DNA of 64,000 nucleotides. Origin: Anaerocolumna jejuensis DSM 15929 (GTDB lineage Bacteria > Bacillota > Clostridia > Lachnospirales > Lachnospiraceae). Shown here piece by piece: positions 18,133 to 27,184 of the stretch. The translations under genes and the position numbers were made by a program. Below the pieces are notes generated by a model. That model made no database searches, was not told the origin of the DNA, and saw only the letters and a list, made by a program, of their open reading frames with translations. The stretch spans positions 310,001 through 374,000 of the forward strand of contig NZ_FRAC01000009.1 in NCBI RefSeq assembly GCF_900142215.1. The letters are read 5' to 3'. Each line of letters begins with the position of its first letter. The first letter of the stretch is position 1.

Positions 18133-18597
18133 ATTTTTATCTAAATTATTCTTAGTTTCGTCATACTACTACAAATTATTCTTATATTTTTGTGCATATT
18201 GAATAAATATTTTTCAGGAAAACCTTTTCCTGAGTGCTTTTCTTATAGCATATGTATTTTCCTCCCAGATTTCTTATTCATTTTATTTCCAGGTGCTTAC
18301 AAAAAGGGAATGTTTACAGCATTAAATCTGCTTACGGTATTATGTGATAATATGGTCGTTATTAGTATTTTTATTATCAATATGTACAAAAAAACAGCAC
18401 GCATCCACTTTACTTCGTAAGGACAGCGTGCCGCTTTAAGTCCGTATTTATGTATTTATTTAGCTGTAAGCTTTATCTGGTTTTCACTTCATTTAATCAC
18501 TCTGAAGACAGCTTAATTACTTTTATCCAATTTATAATCGTATCAAGCGCCAGTTTTGTGTTTGATAAGCAATCCTATTCTGATTATCGTTGTTTAT
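18133..18597. other. Intergenic region between lacI promoter and amylase terminator
   Basis: No convincing gene. It holds a palindrome CAGGAAAA-CC-TTTTCCTG near 18218-18235 that could be another operator. A terminator hairpin faces the minus direction at 18388-18432. The plus-strand reading frame at 18190-18420 lacks a ribosome site and resembles nothing I know. Confidence 0.35.
18388..18432 (-). terminator. Rho-independent terminator
   Basis: Minus strand: GCACGC...GCGTGC stem with an inner imperfect stem, followed by TGTTTTTTT. It is the second terminator after the amylase gene. It may end a short transcript covering the possible small ORF at 18598-18702 or act as a back-up. Confidence 0.6.
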
Positions 18598-18702
18598 CTA
18601 TACAAATTTCAGAAAGTTGATGGGGCCGCTGTTTAATTCCGCAATGAAGGATTTGAAGGGTGCTTTAAAGATACGGAAGAGTACTGAAACAAAAATCCAC
18701 AT
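18598..18702 (-). CDS. Possible 34-aa small ORF between two terminators
   Basis: ATG at 18702, TAG at 18600-18598. The predicted peptide is hydrophobic and basic (starting MWIFVSVLFRIFK), like a membrane-active micropeptide or a gene remnant. There is only a weak AAGAAG about 13 nt upstream, and no promoter I could place. It lies between the terminators at 18730-18785 and 18388-18432, which is why I list it. It may well be chance. Confidence 0.2.
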   Translation of the reverse strand: MWIFVSVLFRIFKAPFKSFIAELNSGPINFLKFV

Positions 18703-18729
18703 TAAATAAAAGCTTCTTAGTACTGCAAT

Positions 18730-18785
18730 AAAAAAAGGGCCTTGATCTATCGCCATTTAAGTGATAGATCAAAGTCCCTTTTTTA
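18730..18785 (-). terminator. Terminator of the CGTase-like gene
   Basis: A long hairpin (AAAAAAGGG at one end, CCCTTTTTT at the other, GATCTATC/GATAGATC inside) lies 35 nt after the stop codon. It would work in both directions. Confidence 0.85.
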
Positions 18786-18819
18786 CTATTTATTTTTTAT
18801 AAAACTAATTTCTGAGAGC

Positions 18820-20988
18820 CTACTGCCAGTTAACACTTACTGTAGCCGTGCCGGTTGCAGGTGTTTTGAAAGTATGATTGCTTCCGCTCTCCCAAGTTAT
18901 ATTGCCACTGCCATCCTTCTTAATAAACTTATACTCTATGTTTGTTCCGGCCGGTACATTTACATCCATAAACCAGGTAGGGTATAAGCCGATTGTAGCA
19001 GTGGAATTATAGATAGGTCCTATTGCTTTGGCTGCGTTCCAGTTGCCAAGTTCATAGCAATTCCCCACCAGATATACATTGGTTCCCAATGCTGTTGTTG
19101 CATTATTGACCATAAATCTGACAGAAACCTGAACTCCTGTTAATACCTGATATCCATCATAGGCATTGCTGGTTGTCCCGGAAGATGTCGTTACATAAAT
19201 TTTATATTTTCCTGCTGCAACACTTGGTACTGTTACTTTAATCATAGTATCAGACCATAAATTAACTGTTGCTGCAGCTGTATCAAATTTAACAGCACCC
19301 GTTGAATCCCCAAAACCTTCACCGGTAATTGTTATAACATTACCTGCTTTACCCATGTTAGGATCTACATTTCCGATAATCGGTGCAGATGCACCTGGTG
19401 CCGTATACTCCCATACTGCAGATTCACCGGCAGCTAATTGAAAGGCAGTTACAGCTTTATTACCGGCGACTGTGATATTATTACCTCCTAATAATCCCTG
19501 CATTACATCATTATAGTTTCCTGCCGGGAGATTGGTATATAATCCTGTAATGTCATAGCCTGTGTCAGAGCTTCTGTTCACTGCTGTTAATACTACACTG
19601 TTACCAAATTGGCGCTCATAGATATACACATCATTGTTTACCCAGCGCTCTACTGTCGTTCCATAAGCCAATGCGGGATTGGATTTGCGTAATGGTGCAA
19701 TTTTACTGATTGCCTGATAGGCTGTTGATGCTGTACTGAAGGAAGTCATATCTCCGCGGTTATAGGGATCTGCACTACCTGTCATATACTGTTCGGAACC
19801 ATAGTAAATATTCGGCACGCCACGGGAAGTCAGCATAATAACATAGGCATTTTCTACCGCTCTTGCATTATTGCCCGATACTGTCATAAACCGGCTCATA
19901 TCATGACTATCCATGAAGGTTACCTGATCATTTACCTCATCAAAATCCGTACTGGTGCCTGAAACAACACTGCTTAAATCTACCATGGTGCCGGTTTTGC
20001 TGCCCAATGCATTACGAAGTGCGTTGGCAAACCGAAAGTCCAGGAGGCTCATGCCTGAAGTATTTGTAAAATTGGAAGATTCCGCATCATTTGTAATACC
20101 GCCGTAGTACCATTCACCAAAGGTAAATACACCTTCCCTGGAATAAATACTGGCAAGCCAGTTCTTCAGCCATCCATAAGACATATGCTTCACGGCATCT
20201 ACACGAATACCATCCACTCCAAGGCCAATCCACATATCAGCGGAATCCTTCATGTATTTATCAACCGTACTATTCTGCTGGTTTAAATCAGAAAGCCCAT
20301 AAATACTATGATAAATCTGGTTTTCAGCCGTGCCGAAATCCGACCATTCTTTTTCATGGTTAAATATACCCTGGCTGTCATTGGAATAAGTGCTTACCAA
20401 AGAGCCATCCCGGTATAATGCACCATCCTCGCCATATACGCCTGTTGAAGTGTGATTTGGCACAAAATCGATGACAATCTTAATGCCGTGGGCATGTGCA
20501 ACGGAAATTAGTTCCTGAAAATCACTTAAGGAGCCAAAGGCTGCATTTGTCTGGAAAAAATCTTTTCCCCAATACCCATGATAGGACGCATTATTATTGG
20601 AGCCATCAATTACCGTAATATTTTTGACGGGTGAAGAAATCCAAAGAGCCGTAACACCAAGCCCGGTCAGATAACCATCTTCGATCTTATCAATAATACC
20701 CTTCCAGTCCCCTCCATGATACTTGGTCAAATCGCTGGTATTAAAAACATTTCCCGTAGGATTATTGGTTTTATCACCATCATAAAAACGGTCTGTAACA
20801 ATTTGATAAATGACATCCGTAGAGAAGCTTGCCTTATTTGTAACATCCGTATCCTGTACTGAAGTTGCTAAGGAAACAGTTGTAGAACCCAATACACCAT
20901 ATGCCACCAGAACAAACAGCAGCGAAGCCATTATTACCACTATTTTACGTATAAATTTCTTACTTGTATTATCTGACACTTGCCTCAT
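18820..20988 (-). CDS. Secreted cyclodextrin glucanotransferase / maltogenic amylase-like GH13 enzyme
   Basis: 722 aa. An N-terminal signal anchor or signal peptide spans about 14-42. The GH13 catalytic domain has IDFVPNHT (173-180), nucleophile Asp264 in GIRVDAVKH, acid/base Glu292 in FTFGEW, and Asp363 in FMDSHD. Then come the beta domain C, an IPT/TIG domain (about 535-620) and a C-terminal CBM20 starch-binding domain (about 625-722). This A-B-C-D-E order and the length are typical for CGTases and maltogenic amylases. VKHM-x-x-GW and FGEW are CGTase-like, but the central aromatic residue that separates cyclising from hydrolysing enzymes was not settled. It acts outside the cell on starch. 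Products are expected to enter by the adjacent MalEFG-like system. A cre-like site precedes the gene. Confidence 0.85.
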   Translation of the reverse strand: MRQVSDNTSKKFIRKIVVIMASLLFVLVAYGVLGSTTVSLATSVQDTDVTNKASFSTDVIYQIVTDRFYDGDKTNNPTGNVFNTSDLTKYHGGDWKGIIDKIEDGYLTGLGVTALWISSPVKNITVIDGSNNNASYHGYWGKDFFQTNAAFGSLSDFQELISVAHAHGIKIVIDFVPNHTSTGVYGEDGALYRDGSLVSTYSNDSQGIFNHEKEWSDFGTAENQIYHSIYGLSDLNQQNSTVDKYMKDSADMWIGLGVDGIRVDAVKHMSYGWLKNWLASIYSREGVFTFGEWYYGGITNDAESSNFTNTSGMSLLDFRFANALRNALGSKTGTMVDLSSVVSGTSTDFDEVNDQVTFMDSHDMSRFMTVSGNNARAVENAYVIMLTSRGVPNIYYGSEQYMTGSADPYNRGDMTSFSTASTAYQAISKIAPLRKSNPALAYGTTVERWVNNDVYIYERQFGNSVVLTAVNRSSDTGYDITGLYTNLPAGNYNDVMQGLLGGNNITVAGNKAVTAFQLAAGESAVWEYTAPGASAPIIGNVDPNMGKAGNVITITGEGFGDSTGAVKFDTAAATVNLWSDTMIKVTVPSVAAGKYKIYVTTSSGTTSNAYDGYQVLTGVQVSVRFMVNNATTALGTNVYLVGNCYELGNWNAAKAIGPIYNSTATIGLYPTWFMDVNVPAGTNIEYKFIKKDGSGNITWESGSNHTFKTPATGTATVSVNWQ

Positions 20989-21021
20989 AAATCTACCCCT
21001 CTCTAAATTTAATTAATCATT

Positions 21022-21042
21022 AGCGTAATCGTTTCCAATACA
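21022..21042. promoter_or_regulatory. cre-like operator before the CGTase gene
   Basis: Minus strand TTGGAAACGATTACG matches the catabolite-responsive element pattern WTGNAANCGNWNNCW except at the last base. It lies about 40 bp before the start, near where transcription should begin. CcpA or a LacI-type maltose regulator could bind it. Confidence 0.5.
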
Positions 21043-21423
21043 TTTTAAAAACCTTTGTCTTACCATGTAACAAGGAAGAAGAATGAGTAATAACAAACAG
21101 CTTTTAAAACCCTTCTTTCGCAGGAAGGACCAACCCCTCAATATACTTGAAAACCTCCTTTCTCATTCAGATGCTTCAGTTTTTCGTTTCTTACCAGCCA
21201 ATTCTTTTCATTAAAGCTACAGTTTTAAAAATGCGCTGCAGTTTTAAACTTACTAATTGTGCTGTATCGCATGTAAACTTACGATATGCATGGAAATTAG
21301 TGTTAAAGATTAAAAAAGTATCATTAACTTTATATATTGTAAAAGCAGGTCTTGTCCTACTCTTCCTTCAATCCAGTTAATATCCAGTATTGTCTTAGTT
21401 TTGATTGCTCCATCAATGGCACA
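21043..21423. other. Intergenic between the mal operon end and the CGTase gene
   Basis: Holds the upstream control region of the CGTase gene. An AAGGAGG-like stretch near 21152-21160 on the minus strand is not followed by a usable ORF. The plus-strand frame 21147-21380 has no ribosome site. I see no gene. Confidence 0.35.
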
Positions 21424-21463
21424 ATCAAGCACCATTGATGGCTATTTTATTTAAGCCCCCACT

Positions 21464-21690
21464 TGCTCTCATTGCATACCGCAGACAAGTCTGCGGTACT
21501 GCCATAAATAATGGAATGTGGAAGCGCTTTTCTTTCACATTGCTCCCATTGCATAGCGCAGACAGGTCTGCGGTACTGCCATAAATAATGGAGTGAAAGC
21601 GCTTTTCTTTCACATTGCTCCCATTGCATACCGCAGACAGGTCTGCGGTACTGCTATAAATAATGGAGTGAAAAAGCTTTTCTTTCACAT
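21464..21690. repeat. Three tandem 75-77-bp two-hairpin repeats after malG
   Basis: Units at 21464-21540, 21541-21615 and 21616-21690. Each has hairpin 1 (about TACCGCAGAC/GTCTGCGGTA), a constant link (TGCCATAAATAATGG) and hairpin 2 (GTGAAAG..CTTTCAC). The last unit touches the malG stop codon, so all three lie in its 3' untranslated region. Related units occur at 42593-42717, with more distant ones at 52450 and 54897. The minus-strand frames here simply read through the repeat. Confidence 0.85.
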
Positions 21691-22526
21691 TATCCCTTCA
21701 CCGCACCGGATGTCATACCATTTATCATATAGCGAATCAATATGAAGTATAAAATAACAATGGGTACTGCTATAAAAACAGAGCCTGCCGCAAATCTTGA
21801 AAACTCCGTTTCACCAAGGTTCATCAGGCCTACCGCTACCGTATAGAGATTTTTTTCCTTTAATAATAGCTTTGGCAATATAAAGTCGCTCCAGGGAAAG
21901 GTAAAGCTTGATAGGGCGGTATAAACTATCATGGGCTGGGATAACGGCAGATTGATTTTTAAAAATATCTGAAAATTAGTTGCCCCGTCAATTTTAGCTG
22001 CTTCATCAATGGAGCAGGGTATCGTATCAAAAAAACCTTTTTGGGTCAAATAACCCATTGGTGCACTGGAACTGTAAATCAGGATAACACCCCATATTTT
22101 ATTAATCAGTCCAAATTGTGTCATGATAATATACACAGCAATCATTCCCATAAAGGAGGGGAACATGCCAAGTATCAGCGTTCCTTTCATGATTTTCTTT
22201 CTGCTCTTAAATTGGAACCTGGACATGGTATATGCCGTTAATATTACAAGAAAAGTACCAATCAGGCTGCTGAATACCGCAATCAGCAGGGTATTCATAA
22301 ACCACCTGGGATAATTGTACATGGCAGTATCCGTAAATAAGGTCTTAAAGGTATCCAGACTGTATTCCCTGGGAAAAAAGCCCTCATATGTATAGATGGA
22401 ACCCGATTTACTAAAGGATGCCAATATCAGCCAAAGGCAGGGAAAGAGGAAAATCAGTGCAACCACAATTAGTATACTATGAGTAATGACGGTATCTAAC
22501 CTGCGAAGAAATTTGTATTTTTTCAT
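21690..22526 (-). CDS. Maltodextrin/cyclodextrin ABC permease, MalG type
   Basis: 278 aa CUT1 permease with six membrane segments. The EAA loop (SIDEAAKIDGATNFQIFLKI) is near 170-190 and the C-terminus is GAVKG. It overlaps the MalF-type gene by 4 bp (ATGA). It is the last gene of the operon that starts with the cyclomaltodextrinase at 27037, and is followed by the tandem hairpin repeats rather than a classic terminator. Confidence 0.93.
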   Translation of the reverse strand: MKKYKFLRRLDTVITHSILIVVALIFLFPCLWLILASFSKSGSIYTYEGFFPREYSLDTFKTLFTDTAMYNYPRWFMNTLLIAVFSSLIGTFLVILTAYTMSRFQFKSRKKIMKGTLILGMFPSFMGMIAVYIIMTQFGLINKIWGVILIYSSSAPMGYLTQKGFFDTIPCSIDEAAKIDGATNFQIFLKINLPLSQPMIVYTALSSFTFPWSDFILPKLLLKEKNLYTVAVGLMNLGETEFSRFAAGSVFIAVPIVILYFILIRYMINGMTSGAVKG

Positions 22527-23851
22527 CGGAAAACATCCTCCTCTTTGTAAGATGGCGATTTAACATATACAAGCAGTGAAATCATAGAGGTGATAAGGAA
22601 TATGACTAAACTGATTGCCGCACCGATATTATAGTAGTTGTTACTAATGGATAGATTATAAAGCCAGTTAATCAGCAAATCCGTATCACTGGCTAAGAAA
22701 TATCCATCCATATATAATCCGCCACGAAGGAAGAAAAAGATTCCGAAATTATTAAAATTTCCAATAAACTGGCCAATCAATACCGGAGTCGTGGAAAACA
22801 ATACAAAAGGTAATATGATTTTCGTAAATTGCTTCCACCGTTTTGCGCCATCAATTTTAGCCGCCTCTATCTGGTCCGTATCTATGTTTGTTAAGATACC
22901 TGTGGATAACAGCATAATGGAGGGCACTGTAATCCATGCATTTACCAATAGGCCAATAACCCTTGCCATCCATTTTGCATCAATATCCAAAAAGCCAATG
23001 GCCTTATGCCCCATCCCCATAATAATCTGGTTAACAGGCCCGCCATAAGAGAACATAAAGCGGAAACCAAGGAGGGTAATAAAGCCGGGCACTGCGTAGG
23101 CCAGTACAGGAAATGCCCTCCATATAATCCTTCCTCTTACACATTTCTTATTCAAGAGCAGGGCAAGGCCAAGACCTGCAAAGTAATTTAAAAAAGTGGA
23201 GGTCACCGCCCAAAGGAGGTTCCAGCTAAGAATCCTTCCAAAGGTCGGCGCAAATTTGGAAAGGGTCGCAATCTGTATAAAATTTTTAAATCCAACCCAA
23301 TCGACCAGTTTTGGAGGAACAATATTTCCTCCATAGTTTGTAAATGCAACAGCAATCATAAATACAATGGGCAGTATACTGAATACAAATACCCCTACAA
23401 TTGGCAGAAACAGTGCTGTCTTGTAGAATTTTTCATCCATGAGCTTTTTCACATCTTCCGGGAAGGTCCTTGGCTTTCCGCCCTTCTCCACCAGGCTTTG
23501 TGTTTCATATGCATCCCGGATATTTGAAAGGTAGCAGCTAATAAATAATATAATTGCAGCTATGGAAAGAATACCCATAAGCAGCATAACCACGGAGTTA
23601 TCCCCTTCAATGCCAAACCAGGCATCCTTTTCCTGGGTTCCCAATGTGAAAATACCTGCCAGGTCTGAAAAACCCCGAAATATAAAATAGAGAATTCCAC
23701 AGGCAAGTATGGCAAGGTACAACAGACCCTTTCCGATTTGACCATACATTAACTGCCCCAGACCCATAAGGCACATACTGGCTTTCACATTTTTGCCCGC
23801 ATGCTTTTTAAAAAAACTTAGTTTCTCTATTTTTTTGCTAACCATATTCAT
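22523..23851 (-). CDS. Maltodextrin/cyclodextrin ABC permease, MalF type
   Basis: About 442 aa, long for a CUT1 permease. An N-terminal cytosolic stretch and two additional membrane segments (about 25-60 and 85-115) precede the usual six-segment core; the EAA loop is near 325-345 (QIEAAKIDGAKRWKQF). This extended form is typical of MdxF/MalC maltodextrin permeases of Firmicutes. The ATG at 23851 has AGAGGGA 5 nt upstream; an upstream ATG at 23887 would overlap the binding protein gene by 26 bp. Confidence 0.9.
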   Translation of the reverse strand: MNMVSKKIEKLSFFKKHAGKNVKASMCLMGLGQLMYGQIGKGLLYLAILACGILYFIFRGFSDLAGIFTLGTQEKDAWFGIEGDNSVVMLLMGILSIAAIILFISCYLSNIRDAYETQSLVEKGGKPRTFPEDVKKLMDEKFYKTALFLPIVGVFVFSILPIVFMIAVAFTNYGGNIVPPKLVDWVGFKNFIQIATLSKFAPTFGRILSWNLLWAVTSTFLNYFAGLGLALLLNKKCVRGRIIWRAFPVLAYAVPGFITLLGFRFMFSYGGPVNQIIMGMGHKAIGFLDIDAKWMARVIGLLVNAWITVPSIMLLSTGILTNIDTDQIEAAKIDGAKRWKQFTKIILPFVLFSTTPVLIGQFIGNFNNFGIFFFLRGGLYMDGYFLASDTDLLINWLYNLSISNNYYNIGAAISLVIFLITSMISLLVYVKSPSYKEEDVFR

Positions 23852-23861
23852 ACAAATCCCT

Positions 23862-25331
23862 CTATTTAGAAAGTGTGTAGATAGCATCGTAAATTTGCTG
23901 ATCCACAGCCTTTAGCCCACTCTTTAGTTCTTCCAAGGAAGCATATTTTTTATCGGAGGTACGAAAAGCATCCTTTGCCAGATCGGTAAAGAATGTCTCT
24001 GCCGGTGACCATACCTGGACCATTTCCGTAATGGATGGCATTACTACAATATTTCCATCGTTTAAATTATTGAATACAATTTCCGATACTCCTCCCACTG
24101 CTTTAGCGGCATCGGAGCGTGCCGGTATACTTCCAAGCATCTCCTGCCTCTTCATAATCATCTCATAGCTTGTGGCAAAGTCCACAAAAGCAAGGCAGGC
24201 ATTGGGTGCTTTTGTATAAGCACTGATGGCATATCCATTAATACCTCCCATCGACTTTTGAGGTATTAATTCCGGATTTTCTTCCGTTAAATCACCGCTT
24301 GCAGGCAGCATGGGCAGTCCGGCTACAACCAGATTTTCTTTTGCTGCTGCTTTCGCCTTCTCCGTACTCATACCTTGCTTTTCATATTCCAAGGCCAGTT
24401 CCTTAATAAATAAGGTATAAACATCCGGTGTTGTCATAGTGGCAAAATAAGTACCGTCTGCAATTTTACTGTAGCCATTTACTGTGATGGAATCGTCTAT
24501 GCACTCTTCATTCATTACAGAAGCAAGCTTTAACAGAACATTTGCTCCAACCTCGGCTTTTCCGGCAGATAAGCCCACTTCTTTCGGATTCGTATTATTA
24601 TTTCCAAAGATATAACCTCCATAGGAGAAAAGGAAGCCGGAAGAAAAATATACATCAAATAAGGAGCGCATATAGCCATATTTTCCGGTACCGGAATCCA
24701 CGATTGATTTTGAATACTTATACAAAGCATTCCAGTTCTCTACCATGTCCGGTATCTTGTTCTTATTGTCATCCCAGTTTGATTCCCAGTCTTTTGGAAG
24801 CATATCCTTCCGATAAAATAACATGGAGGTCTGAACATTTACAGGCACGCCCATATAATAGGTCTTGCCATCCACCTCGGACTTATATGCATTCCATGCG
24901 TTTTCCGGAATCTTGGAAAAGCACTCCAGGGATTCCGCAGGGATTGGATAAATATGTTTGCCCTCTACGTATTTCATAATGGAATCATTTGCCTGATATA
25001 ATACATCCGGTCCATATCCATAAGGTCCGTCATCTGCCAGATTACTGCGCTGGTCCATATTGGCATCCACTGCAACAATGCCATAATCCTTATATTTTTC
25101 ATTAAAAGCATCAATCAATTGCTTAAAGTATCCCTGTTCGATAGCTGTGTCATTTTCAAGGACGCGCAGTGTAACATTTTTTTCTAATTCGCCGTTGTAA
25201 ATTGATTTTAATGCATTTGCCTGGGCAGACGTATCCTTTTCCTTCACGGCTTCTGTTGATTTACAGCCAGTCAGTTGTCCTATACTTAACAAGGCTACCA
25301 GTAATAGACAAATAATTTTCTTCATCATCAT
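23862..25331 (-). CDS. Maltodextrin/cyclodextrin-binding lipoprotein
   Basis: 489 aa solute-binding protein family 1. The signal peptide ends in a lipobox with Cys23 (QLTGC). The two-lobed MalE-like body is intact. It lies between the cyclomaltodextrinase gene (9-bp gap) and the permeases, which argues for alpha-1,4-glucans or cyclodextrins as ligands. Three ATG codons in a row occur at the start, with AGAGGAG in front. Confidence 0.9.
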   Translation of the reverse strand: MMMKKIICLLLVALLSIGQLTGCKSTEAVKEKDTSAQANALKSIYNGELEKNVTLRVLENDTAIEQGYFKQLIDAFNEKYKDYGIVAVDANMDQRSNLADDGPYGYGPDVLYQANDSIMKYVEGKHIYPIPAESLECFSKIPENAWNAYKSEVDGKTYYMGVPVNVQTSMLFYRKDMLPKDWESNWDDNKNKIPDMVENWNALYKYSKSIVDSGTGKYGYMRSLFDVYFSSGFLFSYGGYIFGNNNTNPKEVGLSAGKAEVGANVLLKLASVMNEECIDDSITVNGYSKIADGTYFATMTTPDVYTLFIKELALEYEKQGMSTEKAKAAAKENLVVAGLPMLPASGDLTEENPELIPQKSMGGINGYAISAYTKAPNACLAFVDFATSYEMIMKRQEMLGSIPARSDAAKAVGGVSEIVFNNLNDGNIVVMPSITEMVQVWSPAETFFTDLAKDAFRTSDKKYASLEELKSGLKAVDQQIYDAIYTLSK

Positions 25332-25339
25332 CCACTCCT

Positions 25340-27037
25340 CTAATTTTCATAAACTACAAAGCCATCCGTTAATAAGTTACCATCCAGCAATTTATTTTGA
25401 GCAAGTATTGTTCCGGTCAGACTTATCGGTACTGCTTTACCGGATTGATTCAGAATTAATATAATTTCACTGTTTTCATAGGTCCGAATGATATAGCATA
25501 GATTCTCATCATAGGAAATACAGATATCTCCCTTCTGTAACACGGGCTTTTGCTTTAATGACAACAGCTTCTTTAAATTCTCCCTAAACGGAATATCCCA
25601 GTGGGATTCCTCCCAATCAAAGCACCTTCTGTTATCCGGATCATAGCCTCCCTCCAGGCATAGTTCCGTTCCATAATAAATACAAGGCGCCCCCATATAC
25701 ATACACATAACGGCAATGGCGGAAAGCAAGCGGTCCTTATTCTTATGTACATAGGTAAAAAAACGGTCCGTGTCGTGAGAATCCAATAGATTCAGCATCA
25801 TGGCATTAACCTGCCCGTTATTTCTCATTAACAAATGATTTAACTTTTCGGCAAAGCCCTGTGCGTTAACAGTCTGAAAAGCATAATAATCCAGACAGGC
25901 TTTGGTAAAAGCATAGTTCATGATACTGTCATACTGGTCTCCCTGCAGAAATGAATAGGCATCATGCCAGTTTTCCCCGATAATTACGCTCTCTGGCTTA
26001 ACTTTCTTAACTGCTTCTCTTAACTTTCTCCAAAAATTATGAGAGACCTCATCCGATACATCCAGACGCCAGCCGTCAATATCATATTCCTTTATCCAGA
26101 AGAGTGCTATATCCATTAGAAATTCCTGTACTTCCGTGTTACTGGTATTAAACTTTGGCATATAAGCACTATAGCCAAATACCTCATAATTGATATTTTG
26201 TGTATCAATTTTATCACCATCAATCATAAACCAATTAAAGTACCTTGATGCTTTTCCTTTTAAAAGGACATCCTGAAATTGCGGCAGCAGATTACTGCAG
26301 TGATTGAAGACTGCATCCAATACAATCCGAATCCCCCTCTTATGAGCCTCCTTTACCAGTTTATAAAAATCTTCGTTTGTACCAAAATGCCCGTCAATTT
26401 TTTTATAGTTATATATATCATATTTATGGTTAGATATTGACTCAAATACAGGAGTTAAGTAGAGCCCATTTATCCCAAGTTCCTTCAGATAATCCAGCTT
26501 TTGTGTAATGCCCGGAATATCTCCGCCTGTGAAGCTCTTGGGGTCTGGTATCCCGCCCCATTCCAAATTTATATAATCTGTATTTTTATCTTTTGCCCCT
26601 TGATAAAAGCGGTCAATAAAAATCTCATAAAATACTGCGCCCTGCATCCAATCCACCACTTCGTGGATATCATTACTGTTTATATAGGGCAGCTGAAAGG
26701 AGTTATAGTAGGATAATTTAAAATCATAGGAGGAAGTAAGCCCATCTTCTGAAAAGTAGCAGCATTCCTTGTCTTTCCAGATTTGAAATACATAGGATAA
26801 CCTTACATCTTCCAGCTTAAGTTCTGTTTCATAATATTTAAATAAATCATCCTTATATTTTTCTTCCATTACAGCAGTTTTTTGTTCCAGATAGTATTTG
26901 TATTTACAACCATATACTACTTCAACGCGGTCTACCTCATCTTCTTTGTCCATACGTAAACGTAATACTATCGTATTCTGACCCTTGGGATAGCAGAATT
27001 TTGATTCAGGTATATGTAAGATTGCTTGTTTATTCAT
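25340..27037 (-). CDS. Cytosolic cyclomaltodextrinase / neopullulanase (GH13_20-like)
   Basis: 565 aa. The N-terminal CBM34-like domain (about 1-125) is followed by a GH13 barrel with region I DAVFNH (241-246), nucleophile Asp326 in DGWRLDVSDE, acid/base Glu355 in IIGENWHD and Asp422 in LLDSHD, then a short C-terminal beta domain. No signal peptide. Members hydrolyse cyclodextrins, maltodextrins or pullulan inside the cell. It is the first gene of the operon with the MalE-like, MalF-like and MalG-like genes, and the CGTase gene is next to the operon. This fits the cyclodextrin uptake route known from Klebsiella and Thermoanaerobacter. The divergent short LacI is the likely regulator. Confidence 0.9.
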   Translation of the reverse strand: MNKQAILHIPESKFCYPKGQNTIVLRLRMDKEDEVDRVEVVYGCKYKYYLEQKTAVMEEKYKDDLFKYYETELKLEDVRLSYVFQIWKDKECCYFSEDGLTSSYDFKLSYYNSFQLPYINSNDIHEVVDWMQGAVFYEIFIDRFYQGAKDKNTDYINLEWGGIPDPKSFTGGDIPGITQKLDYLKELGINGLYLTPVFESISNHKYDIYNYKKIDGHFGTNEDFYKLVKEAHKRGIRIVLDAVFNHCSNLLPQFQDVLLKGKASRYFNWFMIDGDKIDTQNINYEVFGYSAYMPKFNTSNTEVQEFLMDIALFWIKEYDIDGWRLDVSDEVSHNFWRKLREAVKKVKPESVIIGENWHDAYSFLQGDQYDSIMNYAFTKACLDYYAFQTVNAQGFAEKLNHLLMRNNGQVNAMMLNLLDSHDTDRFFTYVHKNKDRLLSAIAVMCMYMGAPCIYYGTELCLEGGYDPDNRRCFDWEESHWDIPFRENLKKLLSLKQKPVLQKGDICISYDENLCYIIRTYENSEIILILNQSGKAVPISLTGTILAQNKLLDGNLLTDGFVVYEN

Positions 27038-27147
27038 GATATCATTCCTTTAATATTCTATTTTGTCGTTTTGTAACTCTTTTCTCCCAGCCCAATCGGA
27101 ACGAAAGAAATCAAATGCCAGCTCTCTGTTTCCTGTAATTTTTCGTA

Positions 27148-27178
27148 TATTGACAAAGATGTCAATAAAGTATATAAC
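27148..27178 (+). promoter_or_regulatory. Promoter of the short lacI gene, overlapping a palindrome
   Basis: Plus strand TTGACA (27150-27155), 17-bp spacer, TATAAC (27173-27178). The start codon is only 7 bp further, at the expected +1, so the mRNA appears leaderless. The -35 is embedded in the palindrome TATTGACA-AAGA-TGTCAATA (27148-27167), a likely operator between the divergent genes. Confidence 0.65.
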
Positions 27179-27184
27179 TAAGTC

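Noticed and set aside
18190..18420. 76-codon plus-strand ORF upstream of lacI
   Set aside because: AT-rich and low-complexity, no ribosome site, overlaps a terminator in the opposite direction.
21425..21688. Open frames of 60-87 codons on the minus strand
   Set aside because: They translate the tandem hairpin repeat units, have no ribosome site, and the peptide repeats only mirror the DNA repeats.
21464..21690. CRISPR-like array
   Set aside because: The entire 75-bp unit repeats without unique spacers, and no cas genes are near.
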